Source: Glebionis coronaria
Taxonomy: Eukaryota > Streptophyta > Magnoliopsida > Asterales > Asteraceae
Length of the DNA stretch: 64,000 nt
Direction: 5' to 3'
NCBI GenBank assembly: GCA_025667525.1
Contig: CM046876.1
Span: 27,925,224-27,989,223, forward strand
The translations under genes were made by a program, and so were the position numbers. The notes beneath the pieces are model-generated. The model saw nothing but the letters and a program-made list of their open reading frames with translations, did not search any database and had not been told where the DNA came from. Positions within the stretch are counted from its first letter, which is position 1. Each line of letters opens with the position of its first letter. Positions 10,864 to 22,700 of the stretch are shown here, piece by piece.

Positions 10864-11206
10864 AAGTCCGTTTGGTTTGTAGGTGGGTTTAGAAGTATGT
10901 TTATTATTTGAATCTTTAGCTTTAGATTTAGGTTTGATTAAAAAAATTATCAAATTTAGTATTATATTATATTATTAGTGGAAAATAAATATTTTTATAA
11001 TAATAACTGTTACAAATGAGTGAAACACAAAGACATGTGTAGCGAGGCCCACATAAAATGCATAAACCCACATTTTGACAGACATTTGAAACAGTGACTA
11101 TAATTGGGTGTAGAAGCCATTTATTTTCTTTCGAAATATAACCAAACAATTGCATTTAGACCTAAAGTGAAATCCAAGCTCTTAACACCACCAACCAAAC
11201 GGGCCC
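10864..11206. mobile_element. MITE-like segment inside the Harbinger-like element
   Basis: The left end AAGTCCGTTTGGTT and the reverse complement of the right end GGGCCCGTTTGGTT share CCGTTTGGTT, a typical Tourist/hAT MITE terminus. The flanking triplets are TTC (left) and TTA (right), an imperfect 3-bp duplication. About 343 bp, no coding capacity. Confidence 0.45.
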
Positions 11207-11296
11207 TTAGTTGTGTTGGTGTGATGTGGTGCTGATGTGGCAGCAGTGGAGCCTAAATGAAGAGGGTTGGGTGTGTTGTGATACCGTCCTCTCTTA

Positions 11297-11827
11297 CTGC
11301 TCCAACTTCACAATAAATTCACACAAAAGTGATATGATAAACCGTGAAAAACACAACAATGGTGGTTTCCTATCCCTTACTACATTCTAATGCATTAAAT
11401 CTCCTGTAATTCATCTATGGAAAATCCCTTCTATCTTAGGATCGGTCTCTTTTGATCTTCCAAGAGCGAGCGATTTTACACGAGTTGTAATTCTTAAGTT
11501 TTTAGTGATTAGATTCTTTTAAATGACCAGATCTGTTTGGTGTTTCCTCTACTTAACATTAGATTTATGAATTGATTTAGTCATGTTTTTGCTACTTTCT
11601 TAGGTGAGATAAGTAGGCCCTCGTTTTTAACGACCCCTATTTATTCTATGATCACAAGGATTATCGGGATTCGTTGAACTGATAATCGTAATCTTTTTTA
11701 AGTTATTTGGTTATCCTTCTGGATCTGCTTCAGTTATTCTTAAGGGTATAGGTTTCCTTTTAAGATCTCCTTTTTTCTTCAGTTCTTTTGTTAAGGGGTA
11801 TTAGATCTCTCTTCAATCCAAATAATC
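11297..11827 (+). other. LINE 5' untranslated region
   Basis: About 530 bp between the Harbinger-like right end and the ORF1 ATG. T-rich pyrimidine stretches, no ORF. Assigned to the LINE because it leads directly into ORF1. Confidence 0.5.
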
Positions 11828-13237
11828 ATGGGGGTTTCTGAGTGGACTGAGGTAAGAAGAAAGCATCACACTTTGTTGAATAATCAGGTTAATGGTAGGA
11901 GACCAGTGTCAGGTAAGGGTAATGCTCAAATCGAAGGAGGATGATGTAGAACAGGCTATCGGCGTCCGTTTTTGTAGCTATTCCTGAGTATGTTTTTGCT
12001 ATGGATTTATTTCATTTTTGTAACCAGTATGGACATGTGGTAGATTCTTTCATTTCGTTTAATAGATAATAATGGTAATCGTTTTGGATTTGTTCGATTT
12101 ATTAATGTGTCGAATTCGGAGAGATTGGTGAATAACTTGTGTACCGTTTGGATTGATTGGTATAAGATTCAAGCGAACCTTGCTCTTTTTTGGAGAAATC
12201 CGGGTAGAATGGTTAAGAATGTGACTCGGTTTGAACGACCTCCAGGTCAATCTTCGCGTGCTAAGCCTTCGAAAGGACCTGTTCATGATACTACTTCGTT
12301 TGTCTCTGTTGTGAAAGGTGGGATGGTTGTTCCCACTTACACTCCCACAACACATGCTCTTGTCATTAATGATGCTTTTGTGGTCCAACATGACCTTGAT
12401 AATTATGTAATGGGAGAGGTTAAGCTGATGTCTTCTATTTCTAACATTCGTACTTTGTTATCTACTGAAGGTTTCAAATATGTGAAACCTACTTATATGG
12501 GAGGGTTGTAGGTACTTTTGGAGCTCGATACCCCTGATGTTAAAGCAAAAATTTTGAACTACGTGAGGAGAATGATGGATCTTGAAGAAAATAATGATGA
12601 TTTGTTTGCGAGAAAAAGGATTTGCATTAAAACTAAACAGGAGGTAAACATTCTTGAATCTTTTAAGATAATTGTGAAACGAAAGGTATTTGTGGTACGA
12701 CCTAAAGAGTTGTTTGTTTGGTCACTGATGTTTCAGGAGACTATGAATGTGGAAGATTGTTCGGATACTGAATCAGATAAAGATGTTATTATTAAGGATG
12801 GGAACGATGAGGACGATGGTCTTCTTGATCCTAAGAGTGACATTGAGGGGGTCTCCGAAACTAATTTTGGTGACTTCTAGGATGGATTGGATGTGGATCA
12901 TGTTGAACCAGCTAAGGATAAAGAGTGCTCTAGCGACCCATTTAGTATTTATCCTTTATTGGACAAGATGAAGGCAGTTCCGTCTCAGCCATCTGTGGAT
13001 ACTAGTATTACCCACCCACCTGGTTACACATCGGGTAGAAATGACAATGAATCCGAATTGCAGGAGATGCAGATGCCTAAAAATGATTCTTCTCAAAAGC
13101 ATTATGGGGGAATAAATTCTCGAATTGTGCAAGATGCTTCGCAAATTGAAGAAAATGTTGTATCTAATAGTCATATTAAGGAGAAAGGGTTACGAAAAGG
13201 AGGATCAATTTTGGATGTTCTTGATGATCCTGATTAA
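11828..13237 (+). pseudogene. LINE ORF1 (RRM and DUF4283-like), degenerate
   Basis: The ATG at 11828 opens a short frame that stops after 39 codons. An RRM-like region follows in another frame (...VAIPEYVFAMDLF...QYGHVVDSF) and, after two stops and a shift near 12065, NRFGFVRFINV, the RNP1-type motif. The region 12107-12511 continues to a stop at 12509, and 12518-12880 contains the rest of a DUF4283-like segment and an acidic Ser/Asp-rich stretch. 12887-13237 carries the proline/charged linker. Plant L1 ORF1 proteins bind RNA and chaperone the LINE transcript. At least four breaks make it non-functional. It matches the layout of the minus-strand LINE ORF1 at 44959-42988. Confidence 0.75.
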
Positions 13238-13327
13238 AGTAGGGCAAGCAATGGGCTTTACTATGGGGGGTCATTTGAATGATATGGAGGGAATCATAAA
13301 ATCACAAGGAGGTCATGAGGATGATCC

Positions 13328-14448
13328 ATGAATTGTCTTTCTTTGAATATTCAAGGCCTAGGATACAAGGGTAAAAAATCATGGATTCAAGAGTTAAATA
13401 TAAAACACAAGGTGAGTTTTTTAACCATTCTAGAAACAAAAATGGATTTTATTTCTGATATGGAGATAAAATTCTTATGGGGGAATAATTTGTTTAAGGT
13501 TTCGATCAGTGAGGCTATTGGAAATTCGGGGCGAACTCTGTGTGTTTGGGACCCGAACGTGTTCTCCAAGTCTAATCATATTGTGTCGGACAATTTTATT
13601 GCATTATACGGGACTTGGCTTCAAAATAATATTGATTTGCTTGTAATATCTGTCTACGCTCCTTAATCTATTGTGGATAAGCGAACCTTATGGAATTTTT
13701 TTCGTCTCTTATTTCTCTTTGGAATGGTGAATATATGGTCATGGGGAATTTCAATGAAGTTCGGTTTGAAAGAGAGCGTTTAGGATCGATTTTCAATCAA
13801 CATAGGGCGAATATTTTTAATTCTTTCATTTTGAATTCAAGTCTTATTGATGTTCAGTTAGAAGGCTATGAATTTACTTGGACACATCCGTCGACCACCA
13901 AGATGAGCAAATTGGATCGTTTTTTGGTAAGTGAAGGAATTTCTATATTCCCGCATATGTCGGCTGTTTATCTAGAGCAACATCTTTCAGATCATCGTCC
14001 CATTCTACTTAGAGATGTGATGGCTGATTATGGAGCCATTCCTTTTAGTTTGTATAATTCTTGGCTTGATGGGGATGGCTTTGGAGCTTTGGTGTCTAAT
14101 ATTTGGAGTTCTACTATTCTGTTATATAGTAATGGAATGGTTCAGTTCATTAAGAAACTCTAAATTTTGAAAAAAAGAGATCCGCTCATGGAATATATCT
14201 AGGAGGCAGGAAAAATCAGCCCATATTACTCATACTGAAGCCGATTTAAAAAATATTGATGTTATTTTGGATCAAGGAGGAGTAACTGATGATTTTCTTC
14301 TTTCTCGTATGGATTTGATGAAAAAACTTCATGATGTTAAATCTAATGAGGCTCGTGACCAGATTTAGAAGGCCAAAGTTAAATGGGTGGTAGAGGGAGA
14401 TGAAAAATCAAAGTTCTTTCATGAAATCATAAATCAGAAACGTGCTAA
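13328..14448 (+). pseudogene. LINE ORF2, endonuclease part
   Basis: MNCLSLNIQGLG at 13328 is the usual start of the APE-type endonuclease of plant LINEs, which nicks the target to prime reverse transcription. ETKM (Glu in the active site) is at about 13435. A stop at 13664-13666 follows SVYAP, and the domain resumes with MVMGNFNEV and LDRFLV...LSDHRPILL, the catalytic Asp-His motif. The frame is lost again at 14161, after which only pieces of the linker to RT are readable. The coding sequence is cut by the Tourist-like MITE at 14449 and continues at 29447. Removing MITE and TSD restores the reading frame across the junction. Confidence 0.8.
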
Positions 14449-14725
14449 GAGGGTGTTTGGTTTGGCTTATATAGTAGGCTTATAATCTTATTAGCTTATA
14501 TAAGCTTATAAGCCAAAATCAAGTGTTTGGTTAAGCTTATATAAGTGGGCTTATAAGCTTATATGTGAGTGTTTTGGAAAGCCATAAAAGTGAGGCTTCT
14601 ATAACAAAAAGTGGGCTTACATAACAATAACATATAAAAAGACTTTTATACCCCACATTTAATAACTACATCATTGAATACTCATGGACTTTTTTGTCAT
14701 ATAACTTATTAATTTTGATGAGCTA

Positions 14726-17700
14726 TGAAATTGTGTATAATGCAGTTCGTTTTTCTCAGTTCTTGCTAATTGAAAGTCCAACCAATATCGGGTTTTTAAC
14801 TGTTTTTGGTTGTTAATCTTTTTTGGATATTCTATTTGCTAATTCAACAAAGCCTTGCAAAACTGAAAAATATTACCTACTTATATGTAAAACATAGTGC
14901 AATTACCAAGTTTTTATTCAAGTAAGATTCAAAATGTAAATTTTAAAACTAAAAGGACTGAAATTGTAAATTCTATGAAAGTTAAATGCTTAAAATGTAA
15001 ATCCTAACAAATATAGGGACTGAAAATGTAAAACAGTTAACCAAAAGGTCCAAAAATGTAAACTATGTAAAAAACTAACCAATTAGTAACAAATTACCAA
15101 ACTTGCTAACTGAAATTTAACAAAGTTCAAACTGAAAGGACTTACTTGTGAAAACCCTAAAAAGATGCAAACTTAGCCAGGTTTAGAAATTGTTTTAAAC
15201 AAGAAGGACCAAAATGCAATTTTAAAAACTATTTAAGCCAAAAACGGGTTAACAAGACAAATAAGCTCGTTTGAGCTTATTACTGGACCAAAATGGTTCA
15301 AACCAATTGCAAAACTCTTAGAATTCAAAATAAGCTAGGTCTATAAAAGGAAACTTACTAAAAATGTCAAATAAGCAAATAAGCACTTCACAATAAGCTC
15401 AAAATAAGCTCTAGGACAATCTGGACATGCACAACTTGATTTTTATGCTTAAACTGATTAAAGAGCTCAAATGATGAACGGGAAGTCAAGTCATATCAAA
15501 TTTCATCAAGTAATAAGCCAGGAATGTGAATTAAGCTGAAAATGGCTTATCGTTGACCAAGCGTTGACCAAAAGTTTTTGATAAAAATCTGAAACTCTCA
15601 AATATCAACCAATACCATATACTAAGTGGATTTGTGAAAGAAAATTGCAAAGTTAATGAATGAAATCAAAAGATCTGAAAATGCAGTTTCCATTTACAGA
15701 AACATTGCTTATCTCAAGCATTCAGATTTATGCTTATATCTCCTAGCTTAATAGAAACTGTATCAAGTGCTTATAGACTATGAAACTTTATGATATAACC
15801 TACAAATCAGAACTGGTTTGGTGAAATTTCATCAAGAATTCAGTAAATGGCAAGCAATTGAAATTGAATACTTTTTTAAACCAAAACTGACTGAAAATCA
15901 ACCCAAACTTTTTCTTGCCAATTGCCTGTTTGAACTGTTATTTGACTTGAAAATTACTCAAAACACTTTGTAATCACCTAATGACTGAAAATGAACATTA
16001 GCTTGCCAAGAACCAACACTTGAAAACTTATCAACAGCTAATTCCAAACACCCCTTTATCTGAACTATATGAAAGTTTTCAAAGACTTTTTAAGTACTAG
16101 TTCAAACTGAATGAAAACATTTAGCTAATCAAACTTAGTGATCAAAATGAAATGTTTGAAGGCTACTAGCAAGTAATGAGGACAACTATTACTCAATTAA
16201 GGTGATAAGACTGAAATTGACTGAATTAAGCTATCTACTAAAACACAATCCAAAGTAATGAGCAGTTAATCAAGACTTAAGCTACAAACAAGTTTACAAA
16301 CAAACAACAACCAAGCTAAACAGATTTGATCATGCAATCATCAAGATTTAGGCTAGAATTGAAACATGCAATTGACAAATTGAGTGGAACCAAAATCAGA
16401 AACATTTAAAACCTTGTGAAGTAACCATTAGGAAGTAGAGGAGTGATGTACTCTCTATCCTAGTGCTAACCACCACCTTAGCACTAGATCAACAATCAAC
16501 AATCAACAAATCTGCTACAATCAACAAGAACATCTCCATGGCATGAATTCATCTCATAAGCTATGAATTTGAACTGAAATCAACAAACAGCTACAATTCT
16601 TCCTCCAAAGTTAGTTATGATCAATGTATGATCATAACAAACTTCAAACAGCAACACAAGTCTCAATGAACAGCAGGTATGAACAGTAATGATGAAGATA
16701 GAATTTGGCGGGAAATGAAGAATTTGAAATTTATTAATGGAATTCAGTTACAAAGTTGGTTAAAAGGATTCTAACTAACTAACTAACTCAAGAGTGTGTC
16801 ACACTCTTGATTAGTTTAGCTAAGAAAGGAAAAATTGAGAGAAAATGTAAATGTGTGTGTTTTTCACACTTACAACTACTAAGTACAAATGAAGACCTAA
16901 GCTGCTATTTATAGGCTTGAGAAGGAAGTTTGTTGGGGATGGTGACGTGTTGAGACCAATCCCATGTCTCCACGTGGCAGAATTCTGCTAAGTCCATTTG
17001 CAGGTATGAACATGAATTGGGGCTTTTTGATTGAGTCGATTTCTTGTTAATTGATGATGACCATTGTGTTCGTCTCTAAAAAATAAGCACTTTTGATGTT
17101 TACAACTCTTCATAAAATCCATTGTAGCTCAAAAACGATCCTGGGAAATTTTTGGCCGTTTGAAGATGACACGTGTCGTGCTCTGAATGGTAGAAAACAA
17201 GGCACACGGATCAAACTGTTCAGATTTTGTTATTTAATGTGACGGCTGAGTGGATATTTAATGCTGATTATTTGGCAATCCATGTGCTTGTTTTTCTTGC
17301 TTCTCATTGGTCTAAACTTGTATCACATGGATTGAACTTGTATTAATTTCCAAAATAGGCAGATTTAGCCCCTAGACTTTGGCAGATTTCACTTAAAGGC
17401 TTGTAACTTCATTTCTTTGGCACTTTTAGTCCTCCAAACTTCATTCTTGAGCAGAATTGGTCCTTTGACTGAGTTGACTTTATAGTTGACCTTGTTTGAC
17501 TATGATCTTGACTTTTTTACAACATTTACACTTTGGTCCTCCATCTTTGGTAGTTTGTCAAGATAGGTCCTTGTACTTCAAAGTCTTGTCACTTTTGATC
17601 CTTCTTTGTCTTTTTCATCAATTTAAGCTTGATTATTCCTTGTTTGCTTGAAAATGTATCCTTTTACCTACACAAGTTTACACAAACACAAACATACCAC

Positions 17701-17790
17701 ATAACACTGTTTTTGCAAGATAAATTGGTATTTTGCTTCATGTTTTAGGGTTATTTATTGATAAATTGATATGAGTTTAAGCTCATATCA
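14726..17790 (-). repeat. 3' LTR of Athila element
   Basis: 3065 bp. On the minus strand a TATA box CCTATAAATAGCAG lies at about 16909-16922. Differs from the 5' LTR by scattered single bases and a 6-bp CAATCAA unit difference near 16500. Confidence 0.93.
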
Positions 17791-17803
17791 AATCCCCTAC
17801 ACT
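17791..17803 (-). other. polypurine tract of Athila element
   Basis: On the minus strand GTGTAGGGGATT abuts the 3' LTR start. Confidence 0.7.
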
Positions 17804-18473
17804 TGAACATTGTCATATCCTCATGCAATTATATATTTTAAAGCACAAATTTACATTCTCCTTATAATTAACCCACCTTGGCCATATGGAATGCATCTAT
17901 ACTACTCTAAACTACATGATGCATGATTTTGACTTTTAACAATGCAATGAACAAAATACAATTCTATCTATATCTTTTTGATTTTTCTTGAAATGGTTTT
18001 TGATGGAAATAACTCATAAAGAATTCAATGGCTTAGATTAGGGCTTGGGTACCATGGACATTTATCACCCTCAAGTTTCACTTTCCCCATACCAAGCTTA
18101 AAAATGGGATCATTGCATTCACAAGTAAAAAGTGCATCAACTTATTCATGACAATTAAATGTGGAATCGGTTATTATTTGAGCAAATTGCTTGTGGGAAA
18201 ATTTGTCATTTATTAAAGTGTGAAGTATAAGAAGTGTAAAATCCAAAAATAAGGAAGCACAGTTTTAATCCTAAGTAATCCTCTCATCCATTACTTGAAA
18301 AACCGCTCACAATTAATACAAGTCCGTTTCAAGAGTAATAAGTCATTCGCCTTATGTGTAAAATCCTCATGTCATGCTTTCATAAGTAGCTACACACTCG
18401 CTACGGAAAGAAAAATAAAACTCACGCAATAATTTACATCCGCCATCTTTTTGAGACTTTGGATCTTCAACCC

Positions 18474-18545
18474 CGCAACCCGTCAAGGTAATATTGGATT
18501 GGAGCAATCTATTGAATCCCCGCAACCCTTCAAGGTAATATTGGA
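18474..18545 (+). repeat. short tandem duplication, about 45-bp period
   Basis: Two near-identical copies beginning ccccgcaaccc(g/t)tcaaggtaatattgg. No function assigned. Confidence 0.7.
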
Positions 18546-18594
18546 ACTCAATAGTCACTATAATTAACACCACACTGCCCCTCTTGGGAGTCTT

Positions 18595-18597
18595 GTA

Positions 18598-18620
<23 letters not shown>
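18595..18620. repeat. (TA)n microsatellite
   Basis: About 12 TA units followed by a T/C-rich run. Confidence 0.9.
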
Positions 18621-18628
<8 letters not shown>

Positions 18629-19782
18629 TCTTTCTTTTTCTTTTTTTCTAGCCACTCATTTTTTTATAAGCCGCTCTTATTTTTCTTTATTCCTCACAAA
18701 GAAAGTAGAAAAGAATAAAAGGAAAAACACCCGCTAAATATTGAGCATGACATAAGTCTAGTACACATAAAACGTTCTAACTTAGAATCTTAAGACGTAC
18801 TTATATCAACCGTGAATGATTAGCCAAAAATGCATAAGAGATTACGAACCGATTAAAACCGTTCTTGATTATTTATTAACAATTATATACATGCGAAGAA
18901 AATAGAGGTTAAGAAGAGAAGGGTTTAGCCACAAGTAATTATCATAAAGTTTATCTAGCCCTTTTATACTTGCTTCAACTCTATCATTTCCCATTCTCCA
19001 CAAATTTAAAATCTCAAAGAATGAGATTGGTGGATGCTTAGCCTAATAGACCAATGAAGGACTACATGGTTAAGGATACTAGCTAGAGAATGTTAAAATA
19101 AGCAAACTCGGGTTGAGTCAAAATATCCATGGCGGGTCTAATATGTCAAAGAAGTCTAAACTTGTTAGAACCATGTTTTATTATATTTTTTTCTTTTTAT
19201 ATATTTTTGATGAAAAATAAAAGAAGAAATATATACAATGCAAATGTATTATGCAAAATGATTGATGCAAAAATTATGAATGCATATTTTTGTTGGCTAA
19301 AGTAGATCAAAAATTTGAAAAATGTTGAAAAATCAATTTTCCATGTTATCATGCAAGACAATGACAAATTCTAGGTAAGGTCACTTCGATAGAAGACCCC
19401 CATACACTTAAACTAAACATTGTCCTCAATGTTTAAGAGCATGGAAGTATAAAAAATTCTCCTACACTTATGACAACGAATAGACTTTGCTTAACCCAAG
19501 TTAAGGAAAGGACAACTATTAGTGAAATCATGTTTAAGCACAAGGTGTCAATGAAAAATCACTATAGTAACGAAGTGAACCGGATACAAGGACCTCCTCC
19601 ATAAGCTCCAAAGCATGAGATGAGTGAGCAACCCTACAAACAATCATGAAGACAAAAGAAGATCTCCCTTACACTTATCTCCAAGTCTATACCTTTATTT
19701 CTAACCTACAACACTCTAATCCTAGTTATGCGATGCTTGAGTTAATGAGTCTCTAGCTCGACTCGTCCCTCAATGAATTAAT

Positions 19783-22700
19783 TCATGGGGAAATGGGGAT
19801 CTCTTGGACCATTTCAACGGAAATTTCCTCCCCAAAATAATGCTTAACACGGTGACCATTCACTTTAAAATTTGGACCATCGGGTTGGGACAACTCAATA
19901 GTTCCATATGGAAACACTTGAGCAATAGTGAATGGACCGGACCATCTCGACTTAAGCTTGCCCGCAAAAAGTTTCAATCTTGAGTTAAAGAGGAGAACCG
20001 GCTCTCCAACTTTGAACTCACGATTCTTGATCTTAGCATCATGCAATTTCTTAGTCTTTTCCTTGTAAAGCAAAGAATTTTCATAGGCATTGGCTCTCAA
20101 TTCATCCATCTCATTGAGTTGATCTTTCCTATGGCAACCGACTTGGTTTAAATCAAAGTTAGCCCATTTGAGAGCCCAAGATGCCTTATGTTCTAGCTCG
20201 AATGGGAGGTGGCACGCTTTTCCATAGACAAGCCTATAAGGAGTACAACCAATTGGTGTTTTAAAAGCCGTCCTAAACGCCCACAAAGCATCATCAAGCT
20301 TATCCGACCAAGAAGCTCGATGCTCTCCCACCATTCTCTCTAAAATTCTATTTAAACCACGATTTGTGACCTCGGTTTGACCATTTGTTTGAGGGTGATA
20401 CGCGGTAGAAAGTCTATGATTAACTCCATACTTCTTCATCACTCTCGTGAATTGATCATTACAAAAGTGCGTACCACGATCACTTATGATGGCCCGAGGT
20501 ACACCAAATCTAGCAAACAATTGTTTCAAAAACTTCACAACAACTCTAGCATCATTGGTAGGTAAGGCTTTAGCCTCCACCCATTTGGACACATAATCCA
20601 CCGCTACAAGTATATACTTGTTTCCCTTAGAGGATGGAAAAGGTCCCATGAAATCAATGCCCCACACATCAAATATCTCACACTCTTGGATAAAATTTTG
20701 TCGCATCTCATCACGTTGCGTAATTTTTCCTTGTCTTTGACACACATCACAAAATTTCACCATTTCATGGGCATCTTTGTAAATGGAAGGCCAATAGTAA
20801 CCCGAATCAAAGACTTTCTTTGCGGTATAGTTAGGCCCAAAATGTCCACCCGTAGGTCCTTTATGACAAGCTTCTAAGATCTTAAATGCCTCGGGCCCAT
20901 CTACACACCGTCTAATGATTTGGTCCGCACATTGCCTAAAAAGATATGGATCATCCCAAAAGTAGTACTTAACTTCCTTAAGAAATTTCTTCTTTTGTTG
21001 ATAAGTAAGACCCTCAATAAGCACATTGCCCACAAGATAGTTTGCGATATCCGCAAACCAAGGAGTGGCATCCTCTTGGGAAGAGATAGACATGAGCTCC
21101 TCTAATGGAAAGGATTCATTGATTTCTTGGTGTGGCAAATCTCCTTAAAAAGGATGCTCAAGTCTACTCAAGTGATCCGCCGCTAAATTCTCGGCCCCTT
21201 TCTTATCACGAATTTCTATCTTAAACTCTTGAAGCAACAAAACCCATCTCAAAAGCCTAGGCTTAGCATCTTGTTTTGTCATAAGATACTTGAGAGCGGA
21301 ATGATCCGTATACACTATGGTTTTGGAAAGCACAAGGTATGGTCTAAATTTCTCAAAAGCATATACTATAGCAAGCAACTCTTTTTCCGTGGTAGTGTAA
21401 TGAAGTTGAGCACCGGTCATGGTTTTACTCGCATAGTGTATAGGTTGAAAATTCTTATTAACTCTTTGTCCTAAGACGGCCCCCACCGCATAATCACTAG
21501 CGTCACACATAAGCTCAAAAGGTAATTCCCAATTTGGAGAAACCAAAACGGGAGCCTTAGTCAATTTTTCCTTAAGAGTCTCAAAAGAATCTAAACAATC
21601 TTGGTTAAAAATGAAAGGAGCCTCTTTCTCCAAGAGGTGAGTCATCGGTCTAGCTATCTTAGAAAAATCTTGTATAAAGCGCCTATAAAATCCCGCATGA
21701 CCTAAGAAACTCCTCACACCTTTAACCGAGGTGGGTGGGGGAAGCTTAGCAATCACATCAATTTTAGCTCGATCAACTTCTAATCCCTTGTTGGATATTT
21801 TGTGTCCTAAAACAATCCTCTCTTTCACCATAAAGTGACATTTCTCCCAATTAAGTACTAAACGTGTTTCCTCACAACGCTTAAGCATTCTCTCAAGATT
21901 AGTGAGACATGAGCTAAATGAATTTCCAAAGACGGAAAAATCATCCATAAAAACCTCCATGGTTCGCTCTATCATGTCATGGAAAATCGCCATCATGCAC
22001 CTTTGAAACGTCCCCGGTGCATTACATAATCCAAAAGGCATCCTCTTGTAAGCAAATGTACCGTAGGGACAAGTGAATGTGGTCTTTTCTTGATCCTTAG
22101 GGTCAATGGGTATTTGGAAATAACCCAAAAAGCCATCAAGAAAACAATAGTACTCATTTCCCGCTAAGCGTTCAAGCATTTGATCCATAAAAGGAAGCGG
22201 GAAATGGTCTTTCCTAGTCGCCTCATTGAGTTTTCTATAATCAATACAAACTCTCCAACCGGTCACAAGTCTCATGGGAATAAGCTCATTGTTCTCATTA
22301 GGCACCACGGTGATTCCACCCTTCTTTGGAACACAATGAACCGGGCTAACCCATGGAGAGTCGGAAATGGGGTAAATCATACCCGCATCTAAGAGTTTAA
22401 TCACTTCTTTCTTAATAACCTCATGGATTTTTGGGTTAACTCTCCTTTGGTTTTGAATGGCGGGTTTATAATCATCCTCCATAAGGATTTTGTGTGTACA
22501 AAAATGTGGATCAATTCCCCTTATGTCGGATATTTTCCATGCTAAAGCTTTCTTGTGTTTCTTAAGGACTTCAATAAGTTGCACCTTCTCAGCCTCTTTC
22601 AACTCTTTAGCAATGATCACCGGTAATTGGTCTTTGACCTCTAAGAAAGCATACTCTAAGTGAGATGGAAGGTCCTTAAGTTCAATAGGAGGTGGACTCT

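Larger units (their letters stand above)
9392..11293. mobile_element. PIF/Harbinger-like DNA element with two small ORFs
   Basis: The left end GAAAGGAGGGTGTCACGACA (9392-9411) and the reverse complement of the right end GAGAGGACGGTATCACAACA (11274-11293) match at 16 of 20 positions. Both ends are flanked by TTA (9389-9391 and 11294-11296), the PIF/Harbinger target duplication. No DDE transposase ORF is present; the 1.9-kb element holds two short tandem genes and an internal MITE-like insertion. It lies inside the 5' region of the plus-strand LINE. Confidence 0.65.
17804..19782. other. Athila noncoding region between integrase and PPT
   Basis: About 2 kb without a credible ORF on either strand. 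It includes a tandem pair of CCCGCAACCC-TCAAGGTAATATTGGA units at 18474-18545 and a (TA)n plus T-rich tract at 18595-18645. No env-like reading frame is visible. Confidence 0.7.

Noticed and set aside
13690..14163. Independent gene for an endonuclease/exonuclease protein
   Set aside because: It continues the LINE endonuclease from 13328 across a stop; it is not a separate host gene.
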